A stretch of DNA of 64,000 nucleotides, taken from assembly GCF_002017865.1 (NCBI RefSeq), contig NZ_MTJN01000002.1, forward strand, positions 806,001-870,000. Direction: 5' to 3'. Both the position numbers and the translations under genes were made by a program. Positions 18,099-27,226 of the stretch are shown here, in pieces. The first letter of the stretch is position 1. Each line of letters opens with the position of its first letter. The notes beneath the pieces are model-generated. The model was not told the origin of the DNA. It made no database searches and was given only the letters and a program-made list of their open reading frames with translations. The stretch is from Rhodoferax fermentans. GTDB taxonomy: Bacteria; Pseudomonadota; Gammaproteobacteria; Burkholderiales; Burkholderiaceae_C.

Positions 18099-18118
18099 AC
18101 ACCGCCGTGCGGCGGTGT
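18099..18118. terminator. Hairpin downstream of dctD
   Basis: Perfect 8-bp stem, ACACCGCC-GTGC-GGCGGTGT, eleven bases beyond the dctD stop. There is no clear T-run on either side, so it may be a weak or factor-assisted terminator, or a message-stabilising hairpin. Confidence 0.4.
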
Positions 18119-18128
18119 CTTCGTGCGT

Positions 18129-19472
18129 TCAGCCCGCGCCAATCTCCGACAACCCGTATTTCCTGATCTTGTCGTGCAAGGTGGTTTTGGCCAGGCCGAG
18201 GGCTTCGGCGCTGCGCGCCAGGCTGCCGTGGTGGCGACGCAGGGCGTCGGCGATCAGGGCGCGCTCAAAGGCGTTGACGGTCTCGGCCAGGGGGCGCACA
18301 CGGTCATCCGCTTCGTTGCCAAAAGGCGGCGCGCCAGACTCGATGCCCAGCACACAGCGGTCGGCCACGTTGCGCAGTTCACGCACATTGCCGGGCCAGT
18401 GGTAGGCCATCAGCTGGCCGGTGCGTGCGGCGTCATCGGCTGGCACCGGCCGCCCATGGCGCGCTGCCGCCTGCAGCAAAAAGTGCTGAAACAACAGCGG
18501 GATGTCTTCACGCCGCTCGCGCAGCGGTGGCAAGGGCACGGTGGCGACACTGAGCCGGTAATACAGATCGGCGCGAAAACGGCCCTGCTCGGACAAGGCG
18601 CGCAGGTCTTCCTTGGTGGCGGCCACAATGCGGCAGTCAATCGGGATCGGGGTGTTGGAGCCCAGCCGCTCGAGCGTGCGTTCCTGCAGCACACGTAACA
18701 GCTTGATCTGCATCGGCACCGGCATGGTCTCGATTTCGTCGAGGAACAAAGTACCGCCATTGGCGTATTCGATCTTGCCGATGCGGCGTTTGCTGGCGCC
18801 GGTGTAGGCGCCTGCCTCGTGGCCAAAAATTTCGCTCTCAAACAGCGTCTCGGGCAAACCACCACAGTTGATCGCCACGAAGTTGCCTTTGCGCCGCGAG
18901 CTGGCCTCGTGCAGGCAGCGCGCGACCAGTTCCTTGCCGGTGCCGGTTTCGCCCTGGATCAGCACATCGGCGGCGCTGTCGGCCAAGCCGCTGATCAGTG
19001 TGCGCAGTTTGCGCATGCCGTCTGCGTTGCCAATCAGGCGCGCTTCGATCTGGTCGCGGCCATCCAGGCGGTTGCGCAGGTCGCGCACTTCCAGGGTAAG
19101 CTGGCGTTTCTCCAACGCACGGCGCACCACCTCGACCAGGTATTCCGGCGAAAACGGCTTCTGGATGAAATCGTGCGCACCGTCTTTCATGGCCTGGACC
19201 GCCATCGAGATGTCGCCATGGCCGGTGATCAACACCACCGGCAGCTGTGGGTCCACCGCCAGCACTTCGCGCAAAAAAGTCATGCCGTCCATACGCGGCA
19301 GGCGGATGTCGCTGACGATGACACCGCGAAAATCCTTGCCCAACAAGGGCCTAGCCGCCTCGGCGCTGGCCACACTGTCGGTCAAGATGCCTTCAAGCTG
19401 CAGCGCCTCCTCACAACCCAGGCGCACATCCGGGTCGTCTTCGATGATCAGTACTTTGAGGGCGTCGGTCAT
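18129..19472 (-). CDS. dctD: C4-dicarboxylate response regulator, sigma-54 activator
   Basis: The 447 residues show three domains. The receiver spans about 1-120, with the phosphorylated aspartate in VSDIRLPRMDG. The AAA+ domain has Walker A GETGTGKE, Walker B-type GGTLFLDEIETMP and the sigma-54 contact loop GAYTGA (tyrosine in place of the usual phenylalanine, a tolerated variant). The C-terminal Fis-type helix-turn-helix is LARSAEALGLAKTTLHDKIRKYGL. It should activate dctA on signal from DctB. The start overlaps the dctB stop by four bases. Confidence 0.93.
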   Translation of the reverse strand: MTDALKVLIIEDDPDVRLGCEEALQLEGILTDSVASAEAARPLLGKDFRGVIVSDIRLPRMDGMTFLREVLAVDPQLPVVLITGHGDISMAVQAMKDGAHDFIQKPFSPEYLVEVVRRALEKRQLTLEVRDLRNRLDGRDQIEARLIGNADGMRKLRTLISGLADSAADVLIQGETGTGKELVARCLHEASSRRKGNFVAINCGGLPETLFESEIFGHEAGAYTGASKRRIGKIEYANGGTLFLDEIETMPVPMQIKLLRVLQERTLERLGSNTPIPIDCRIVAATKEDLRALSEQGRFRADLYYRLSVATVPLPPLRERREDIPLLFQHFLLQAAARHGRPVPADDAARTGQLMAYHWPGNVRELRNVADRCVLGIESGAPPFGNEADDRVRPLAETVNAFERALIADALRRHHGSLARSAEALGLAKTTLHDKIRKYGLSEIGAG

Positions 19473-21331
19473 GGTGCCGGTGTGGCTAGGGGGATATCCA
19501 GGGTGAAGACGGCGCCGCCGTCAGGATGGTTGGCGCCGCTGAGCGTACCACCGAAGTCGCTCACGATACCGGCCGAAATCACCAGCCCCAGGCCAAGGCC
19601 AACCCCGGCCTCTTTGGTGGTGAAGAAGGGTTCAAACAAACGCGCCAACACCTCCGCACTCAGGCCCACACCGTGGTCCCGCACGGTCAGGCGCAGCATG
19701 CTGCCCTGGGTGGTGCCATGGATCTCCAGACCAGGACGGGTGTGACCAACCATGGCGTCGAGTGCATTGCTGAGCAGGTTGACGATGACCTGCTCCAGCC
19801 GGTTGGCGTCACACAACGCGAACAGTGCTGCATCAGGGAAATCCATCTTGACCTCGGCGCCGCTGCTGCGCAGGCGCTGGTCCAGGATGGCCACCGCATG
19901 GGTGACCACCTGGCAGATGTCGACCGGCCGGGCTTGCCCGCTGGACTTGTGGGCAAAGGCCTTGAGTTGCCCGGTGATCAAGCCCATGCGGTCCACCAGC
20001 TGGGCGATGCGCTCCAGGTTGGAGCGTGCGGTGCTGTCGTCACCCCGTTCCAGAAAACGCACCGCATTGCCTGAGAGTGTGCGCAGCGCCGCCAGCGGCT
20101 GGTTGAGTTCATGCGCGATGCCCGCCGAGAGCTGACCGATGACCGCCAGTTTGCCGGCCTGGATCAACTCGTCCTGCGCAGCGCGTAATGTGCGCTCAGC
20201 GCGCACCCGCTCCACCACTTCGTCTTGGAGTTGCTGGTTGGCACAAGACAGATCTGCGGTGCGTTCCTCGACCTTGCGTTCGAGCTCATCGTGGGCCTTT
20301 TGCAAGGCTTCGCGGGCGGCCAGGCGGTCGCGCAGGTGCCGGCGACGCTGGTAGACCATTGAGGCCAGAATCCACAGCAGAATCGTTGTGACACCCGCCA
20401 CACTGGCGCGGATGAAGCTCATCTCGTTGACCGGTTTGACGTGGGAGAACACCGTGAGTGTCCAGGGTGTGCCGGGCATGGCCTGGGACTGTGCCAGAAA
20501 GTTGCCCGCCACCGGATAGGCCGAGACCATCTCCTGCGGCTGTTTGGCCAGCTGCACCAGGCGTGCACCCTGGCTCAGGTCGCCCATCTCCCTGACACCG
20601 AGTGGTTGCAGGGCGCGGCGGTTGTACTGCTGGGTGCGGTCAAAACTTTTGCGGGTACCCTCGTCCAGGGGCCGCAGTGTGGTGAACTTCCAGTCGGGCA
20701 CCGAGCTCAGGATGACCACCCCGTTTTCATCAGCCACCAGCACCGGCGCCTCCACCGTGGACCACGACTGCTCCAACTGGTCCAGACCCACCTTGACAAT
20801 CGCCACACCGAGGGTGCGGCTGTCGTCACTCAAAGCTGAGGACAGGTAATAACCCGGTTCACTGCGGGTGGTGCCGATGCCAAAAAAGCGCCCACTGCCG
20901 GTGTCCATCGCTTCACGGAAGTACGGGCGAAAAGCGAGGTCTTCGCCCAGGTAACTGTCACTGCGTCGCCAGTTGCTGGTGGCACGTACCGTACCCTGGT
21001 CGTTGATCACGTAAATGGCCAAGGTGCCTGCGCGTTCATTGAGGCGCTCAAGGTAGACATTGGCTTGGGCGGTGCGGCGTGGGTCGTCTGCCTGGGTGAG
21101 TACATCCAGAACGTCGCGTTCCAAACCGAGGGTGGCCGGGAAATAGGCGTATTTGCCAATTTCGCGCTCCAGGCTGGCGGTGTACAGATCAAGCCGATGC
21201 CTGCCGGTGGTCTGCAACTCGGTCAAACCCATGCGCTGGCTGATCTGATAGGTCGTCAGCGATGTCGCGGCCACCAGCGCAGTCAGCACCAGCAACAGTA
21301 GGGAAAAGCGCAAGGGTTGACGGGTGAACAT
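19469..21331 (-). CDS. dctB: C4-dicarboxylate sensor histidine kinase
   Basis: The 620 residues show a first membrane helix (RFSLLLLVLTALVAATSLTTY), a periplasmic double-PDC sensor of about 260 residues, a second helix (GVTTILLWILASMVY), a coiled coil, then the HisKA motif GIAHELNQPLAALRTLSGNA with the phospho-accepting histidine, and HATPase boxes including DHGVGLSAEVLARLFEPFFTTKEAGVGLGLGL-type blocks. It senses external succinate, fumarate or malate. Genetic coupling to dctD and dctA supports the call. Confidence 0.93.
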   Translation of the reverse strand: MFTRQPLRFSLLLLVLTALVAATSLTTYQISQRMGLTELQTTGRHRLDLYTASLEREIGKYAYFPATLGLERDVLDVLTQADDPRRTAQANVYLERLNERAGTLAIYVINDQGTVRATSNWRRSDSYLGEDLAFRPYFREAMDTGSGRFFGIGTTRSEPGYYLSSALSDDSRTLGVAIVKVGLDQLEQSWSTVEAPVLVADENGVVILSSVPDWKFTTLRPLDEGTRKSFDRTQQYNRRALQPLGVREMGDLSQGARLVQLAKQPQEMVSAYPVAGNFLAQSQAMPGTPWTLTVFSHVKPVNEMSFIRASVAGVTTILLWILASMVYQRRRHLRDRLAAREALQKAHDELERKVEERTADLSCANQQLQDEVVERVRAERTLRAAQDELIQAGKLAVIGQLSAGIAHELNQPLAALRTLSGNAVRFLERGDDSTARSNLERIAQLVDRMGLITGQLKAFAHKSSGQARPVDICQVVTHAVAILDQRLRSSGAEVKMDFPDAALFALCDANRLEQVIVNLLSNALDAMVGHTRPGLEIHGTTQGSMLRLTVRDHGVGLSAEVLARLFEPFFTTKEAGVGLGLGLVISAGIVSDFGGTLSGANHPDGGAVFTLDIPLATPAP

Positions 21332-21434
21332 GGGCTGGGCAGGTGGCTTTCAAAAAACGTTGTCTATCCCATCAAAAAATGCGGCAGACCTCACAACAAC
21401 AGCTGCAAGTATCTGCCAGATGCTGGTGATGCCA

Positions 21435-21455
21435 GCCCTGTTGTATGAACAGGGC
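21435..21455. other. Hairpin between dctA and dctB
   Basis: GCCCTGTT-GTATG-AACAGGGC gives an 8-bp perfect stem just after the dctA stop. Without a T-run it is more likely to stabilise the dctA message or to be a diverged core of the palindromic repeat family than to terminate. Confidence 0.4.
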
Positions 21456-21464
21456 GCCACCAAA

Positions 21465-22814
21465 CTACACCACGTTGCCTTTGCGTGTCGGCACAGCACT
21501 GGTGGGCTGATCTTCCCACTTGGACATATCGAGCTCACCCTCGGTCTTCGCCACAATCGCGGTGCAGACCATGTCGCCACCCACATTCAGGCAGGTGCGG
21601 CCCATGTCGAGCAAAGCATCAATGCCCAGGATCATCGCGTAGGCAGCTGCCACGGCAGAACCTGCCTCGACCTTGATGCCAATCGACTCAAGCGCCATCA
21701 GCAACATGATGGCGCCAGCACCCGGCACACCGGCGCTACCGATGGCAGCCAGGGTGGCGGTGGTGACCACAACCATCTGCTGCTCAAACGTCAACGGGTG
21801 GCCGGTGGCATAACCGATGAACATGGCGCACACACCCACGTAGATCGCGGTGCCGTTCATGTTGATGGTGGCGCCCAGCGGCAGGGTGAAGGACGAGATG
21901 GTGCGTGGCACACCGAGCTTTTCTTCAGACACCCGCATGGTGACTGGCAAGGTGCCGTTCGAAGAACGGGTCACAAATGCGGTGATCAGCGCCTCGTTGG
22001 CACCCTTGAAGAACTTGATCACACCGAGCCGGTACACCGCCAGCAAACCGCCGTAACCAATGATCGTCAGCGCAACGAATGCCAGGTAAACCGTGACGGT
22101 CACGTAGAGCAGCGGGCCCAGTGCCTTGGCACCTTGTTGGGCAAACACCATGGCGATCAGGAAGAACACACCAATCGGTGCGTACTGCATGATGCCGCGA
22201 ACAATTTTGTACATGGTCTCAGCCGCCGCGTTGACCAGGCCAAACAGCGAGTTCGCGCCCTTGGCTACAGCTGGATCTTCGGACTCCTTGGTAAAGGAAA
22301 TCGCCAGACCAAACAACATGGCAAAAAAGATGATCGGCAACACATCCCCCTTGGCCAGCGACTCGGCCGGGTTGGTCGGGATGATATTGAGGAAGATGGT
22401 CGAGAGTGAAGGCGCCTCGGCAACCTTGCCCTTGACCGCTTCCACGCCAACAATCTCCATGCCCAGACCAGGTTGCAGCAGGTTGGCAAAGAACAGACCC
22501 ACAGCCACGGAGGCTGCCGAGGTGGCCATGTAAAAAGCAATGATTTTGACCCCCACACGCCCGAGCCGCGACGGCTCAATGCTGGCAGCACCCGCAATCA
22601 GCGAGAAGAAGATCACCGGCACCACAATCATCTTGAGCAGACGGATGAAGATGTCGCCAAAAATCTTGGTGTTGTCGACAAACGCCTTGCTGTTGGCCGG
22701 GTCACCAAAACCCAGCAAAATACCCACGATACAGCCTGCGACCAGCCCGACCATGATCCGCGTGAGCAGATTGGTCTTGAAATACCAGTCAAGCATTCCT
22801 CTTTTTTGACTCAT
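21465..22814 (-). CDS. dctA: C4-dicarboxylate:cation symporter
   Basis: An inner-membrane glutamate/dicarboxylate transporter of 449 residues. The family signatures are FVTRSSNGTLPVTMRVSEEKLGVPRTISSF (serine-rich hairpin), TLPLGATINMNGTAIYVGV (NMNGT motif) and GIDALLDMGRTCLNVGGD near the end. It imports succinate, fumarate and malate with protons or sodium. GAGGAAG precedes the ATG. A sigma-54-type promoter candidate lies about 55-70 bases upstream. Confidence 0.95.
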   Translation of the reverse strand: MSQKRGMLDWYFKTNLLTRIMVGLVAGCIVGILLGFGDPANSKAFVDNTKIFGDIFIRLLKMIVVPVIFFSLIAGAASIEPSRLGRVGVKIIAFYMATSAASVAVGLFFANLLQPGLGMEIVGVEAVKGKVAEAPSLSTIFLNIIPTNPAESLAKGDVLPIIFFAMLFGLAISFTKESEDPAVAKGANSLFGLVNAAAETMYKIVRGIMQYAPIGVFFLIAMVFAQQGAKALGPLLYVTVTVYLAFVALTIIGYGGLLAVYRLGVIKFFKGANEALITAFVTRSSNGTLPVTMRVSEEKLGVPRTISSFTLPLGATINMNGTAIYVGVCAMFIGYATGHPLTFEQQMVVVTTATLAAIGSAGVPGAGAIMLLMALESIGIKVEAGSAVAAAYAMILGIDALLDMGRTCLNVGGDMVCTAIVAKTEGELDMSKWEDQPTSAVPTRKGNVV

Positions 22815-22867
22815 GTTGTCTTCCTCGGTTAAAAAATTGCAATCAATCTGAGCCTGCGAACTTGCGC

Positions 22868-22883
22868 TGCACTCGAACAGCCA
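22868..22883 (-). promoter_or_regulatory. Candidate sigma-54 promoter for dctA
   Basis: On the minus strand TGGCTGTTCGAGTGCA has the invariant GG and GC separated by 10 bases and matches the consensus -24 box (TGGC) and -12 box (TGC), but differs at several other positions. It would give a leader of about 40 bases. dctA is the classic DctD/sigma-54 target. Confidence 0.5.
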
Positions 22884-22924
22884 CGCGCGCAGGTGCGGCC
22901 GTCCGGGGCAAGCTCAGGCAGGGT

Positions 22925-24334
<1,410 letters not shown>

Positions 24335-24474
24335 GGGGACTCCTGCAATCGGGTTGCGGCCAAAGGCCGTGCCGCAAGCCTGCGGCCTCTCTCTCACAGC
24401 ATGGAGCGTACCAATCCACACAGATTGCAAGTCATTGATTCATAAAGATAAAATAGCATTTTTTGCAGCCATCA

Positions 24475-24520
24475 TTCGGTTTTCCGAACAATTGACCAGC
24501 AAGCTGATCGGAAATCCGAA
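24475..24520. promoter_or_regulatory. Paired palindromic operator-like sites upstream of aspA
   Basis: TTCGGTTTTCCGAA (24475-24488) and TCGGAAATCCGA (24508-24519) are two similar palindromes whose centres are 32 bases apart, about three helical turns. They lie in the divergent region between aspA and the permease gene, 140-185 bases before the aspA start. The spacing suggests one dimeric regulator bound twice on the same face. The regulator is unknown. Confidence 0.5.
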
Positions 24521-24535
24521 CAAAACAAAACCCTG

Positions 24536-24565
24536 TCGGGCAGCACTTGGCCAAGCGCTGCCCGA
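24536..24565. other. Strong hairpin before the FtsX-type permease gene
   Basis: Arms TCGGGCAGC and GCTGCCCGA flank a loop that itself contains the palindrome TTGGCCAA. It ends 12 bases before the permease ATG and would fold in its leader. On the minus strand it is followed by a T-rich run, so it could also act as a terminator for leftward transcription. Confidence 0.5.
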
Positions 24566-24577
24566 GAATGGCGCCTG

Positions 24578-27184
24578 ATGTTTGCTCTGCTCACCACCTT
24601 CTCCTGGCAGGAATTGCGCCAGCACCCCTGGCGCAATGCAGCTGCCGTGCTGGCGGTGACGCTGGGTGTGGCGCTGGCGTTTTCTGTGCACCTGATCAAC
24701 AACTCGGCGCTCGACGAGTTTGCCCAGGCAGCCCGCGCGGTAGGTGGCCAGAGTGACCTGGAAGTGTCTGGCGTACAAGGTAACTTTGACCAGGCTGTCT
24801 ACAAAAAGATAGCACAAACCCCAGGCGTGACAACGGCCTCACCGATTCTGGAGATCAACAGTTATGTGTTGACGCCACAGGGCAAACGCGCGTTGCGGGT
24901 GGTGGGGGTGGACGCCTTGAGTGTGTTTGCCACCTCACCGGACCTGGTGCCCTTGCCCAAAGCTGCGCCGGTGGACCGCTGGGTGCTGTTTGCGCCGGGG
25001 CAGATGTTTTTGAACGCGGCGGCCAAACGCCTTCTCTGGCCCACAGGCGCCGGGCCTGCAAGCTCAAGCAGCGGCCTCCAGGTACAAAGTGGCATGACCT
25101 GGGTGGATGCCCAGGTGGCTGGCAGCGTGCGCGCCACGGGCCCAGCACTGGCGGTGATGGACATCGGCGCCGCGCAGGACCTGTTTGACAAACCCAAGCA
25201 GCTCACCCGCATCGACCTGCGGCTGGACAAAGGTGTGGACCGTGATGCTTTGGCCCGCCAGTTACAGGCGGCCCCCGACTGGCCCGCTGATGTGCGGGTG
25301 GCGCAGCCCCAAGAGGCCGAGTCCCAGATCAACAACCTGTCACGTGCCTACCGGGTCAACCTCACGGTGCTGGCGCTGATTGCGCTGTTCACCGGCGCGT
25401 TTCTGGTGTTTTCGGTGCTGTCGCTGAGTGTGGCCAAACGCGCGCAGCAATTTGCACTGCTGGGCGTGCTGGGCCTGTCCGGTCGTGACCGGCTCAAGCT
25501 GGTGTTGTGGGAGTCACTGGCGCTGGGCCTGGTGGGCAGCCTGGCCGGGCTGGCGCTGGGCACTGGGCTGGCGGCGCTGGCGCTGGGCCTGCTCGGTGGT
25601 GACCTGGGCAGCGGCTTTTTCTCGGGCGCCTCACCGAGCCTGCAGTTCAGCCCTGTGGCCGCTTTGGTCTATGGTGCTTTGGGTGTGGCAGCGGCGTTGG
25701 TGGGCGGCTGGTGGCCAGCACGGGTGGCACAACAACTGCCACCCGCCCAAACCCTCAAAGGCCTGGGCAACCTGGGTGTGGGGACCAAGTCGCACTGGAT
25801 CAGTTTACTTTTGATAGCTTTTGGCGCTTTATTGACAAGGGCTCCACCCGTTTTTGGCATACCTTTGGCGGCCTATGTGTCGGTCGGGATGCTGCTGGTG
25901 GGTGGCATCACCGCCCTGCCGTGGTTGATTGGCCTGCTGCTGGGCTGGCTGGCACCCCGGCTGGCACGCCAGACCTTGCCACTGCTGGCGGTGGAACGCG
26001 CCCGGCGCCAGCGCGACACCGCGGCGGTGGCTGTCAGCGGTGTCGCGGCCTCGCTGAGCCTGGCGGTGGCGTTAACGGTGATGGTGGCGAGTTTTCGCGA
26101 CTCGGTCACCCAGTGGCTGGACCGGTTGCTGCCCGCGGACCTGTATGTGCGCAGCGCGGTGGGCATGAGCGCCAGCGACACCGTGTTTTTTGACCCGGAC
26201 TTTGTGCAAGCGGCGGCCCAGCTGCCGGGGGTGAGCAAGCTGCAACCACAACGCCTGTTGCCCCTGAGCCTCAGCCCCAGCCTGCCCGCAGTGGCGCTGC
26301 TGGCACGTGAGCTGGGTGACCCGACGCGCAGCCTGCCGCTTCTGGCGCCGCCGCTGCCGGTGCCACCCGGCCAGATTGGGGTCTACGTGAGTGAGGCGGT
26401 GGTCGATTTACATGGCGCCCAGGTCGGCCAGAGCTTGCCCGCGCTTTCCAAGGCTTTTAGGCCTCTATCCCTTATGGATCAAGGGGGTAGAGCTACATTT
26501 TTTGTGGCAGGTGTGTGGCGCGACTACGCCCGCCAGTCGGGATCGATCGCGATCGATCTGGCAGATTTTCGGCGCCTCACCAACGACCAGCGCGCCAACG
26601 ACCTGGCGCTGTGGCTGGACCAGCCCGAGGACACGGCTCGGGTGCAGCAGGCCCTGCAGGCACTGGCCGGGCCGCAGGCAAACCAAGGTGCCGATGCCCA
26701 GCGTGGCACCGGTGGCCTGCTGGAGTTTGGCAGCTCGGCCCAGATCCGAGCCATCTCGCTCAAAATTTTTGACCGCAGTTTTGCGGTGACCTACTGGCTG
26801 CAGGCGGTGGCGATTGGCATTGGCCTGTTTGGGGTGGCGGCCAGTTTCAGCGCGCAGGTGTTGTCGCGGCGCAAAGAGTTTGGCCTGCTGGCCCACCTGG
26901 GGCTGACGCGCCGCCAGATCCTCAGTGTGGTGGCGCTCGAAGGCCTGGCCTGGACCACGCTGGGTGCCATCGCGGGCCTGGGCCTGGGCCTGGTGGTGGC
27001 GCTGGTGTTGGTGCTGGTGGTCAACCCGCAGAGTTTTCACTGGACCATGGACCTGATGCTGCCCTGGGCCAAGTTGCTGACGCTGTGCCTGTCGGTCGTG
27101 GCAGCAGGCACCCTGACCGCTTGGCTGGCAGCCCGCGCCGCTGCAGGCCAGGACGCGGTGTTGGCGGTGAAAGAGGATTGGTGA
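24578..27184 (+). CDS. Large FtsX-type ABC transporter permease (YbbP-like)
   Basis: The 868 residues have an N-terminal membrane helix, a periplasmic domain of the MacB/LolC type, three helices near residues 262-400, two more near 420-460, a second large periplasmic domain and three C-terminal helices. This duplicated FtsX layout (10 helices) is typical of YbbP. It probably extracts a hydrophobic substrate from the membrane using an ATPase of the LolD type; the only such ATPase in the window is at 13551. Two segments, near residues 410-427 and 625-644, are encoded by palindromic repeats. Confidence 0.88.
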   Translation: MFALLTTFSWQELRQHPWRNAAAVLAVTLGVALAFSVHLINNSALDEFAQAARAVGGQSDLEVSGVQGNFDQAVYKKIAQTPGVTTASPILEINSYVLTPQGKRALRVVGVDALSVFATSPDLVPLPKAAPVDRWVLFAPGQMFLNAAAKRLLWPTGAGPASSSSGLQVQSGMTWVDAQVAGSVRATGPALAVMDIGAAQDLFDKPKQLTRIDLRLDKGVDRDALARQLQAAPDWPADVRVAQPQEAESQINNLSRAYRVNLTVLALIALFTGAFLVFSVLSLSVAKRAQQFALLGVLGLSGRDRLKLVLWESLALGLVGSLAGLALGTGLAALALGLLGGDLGSGFFSGASPSLQFSPVAALVYGALGVAAALVGGWWPARVAQQLPPAQTLKGLGNLGVGTKSHWISLLLIAFGALLTRAPPVFGIPLAAYVSVGMLLVGGITALPWLIGLLLGWLAPRLARQTLPLLAVERARRQRDTAAVAVSGVAASLSLAVALTVMVASFRDSVTQWLDRLLPADLYVRSAVGMSASDTVFFDPDFVQAAAQLPGVSKLQPQRLLPLSLSPSLPAVALLARELGDPTRSLPLLAPPLPVPPGQIGVYVSEAVVDLHGAQVGQSLPALSKAFRPLSLMDQGGRATFFVAGVWRDYARQSGSIAIDLADFRRLTNDQRANDLALWLDQPEDTARVQQALQALAGPQANQGADAQRGTGGLLEFGSSAQIRAISLKIFDRSFAVTYWLQAVAIGIGLFGVAASFSAQVLSRRKEFGLLAHLGLTRRQILSVVALEGLAWTTLGAIAGLGLGLVVALVLVLVVNPQSFHWTMDLMLPWAKLLTLCLSVVAAGTLTAWLAARAAAGQDAVLAVKEDW
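25807..25858 (+). repeat. Palindromic repeat, in-frame copy E inside the permease gene
   Basis: Visible: GATAGCTTTTGGCGC, TTTATTGACAAGGGC and a CCACCCGTTTTTGG tail. It encodes a hydrophobic stretch (LLIAFGALLTRAPPVFG) inside a membrane segment; stem conservation is moderate. Confidence 0.6.
26450..26506 (-). repeat. Palindromic repeat, in-frame copy F inside the permease gene
   Basis: On the minus strand: AATGTAGCTCTACCCCC, TTGATCCATAAGGGATAG and AGGCCTAAAAG. On the coding strand it is read as KAFRPLSLMDQGGRATFF in the second periplasmic domain. Confidence 0.75.
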
Positions 27185-27226
27185 AACAACAGCGTCGATG
27201 ACGGTGGTTTGGCCTGTGGCCAGGCC

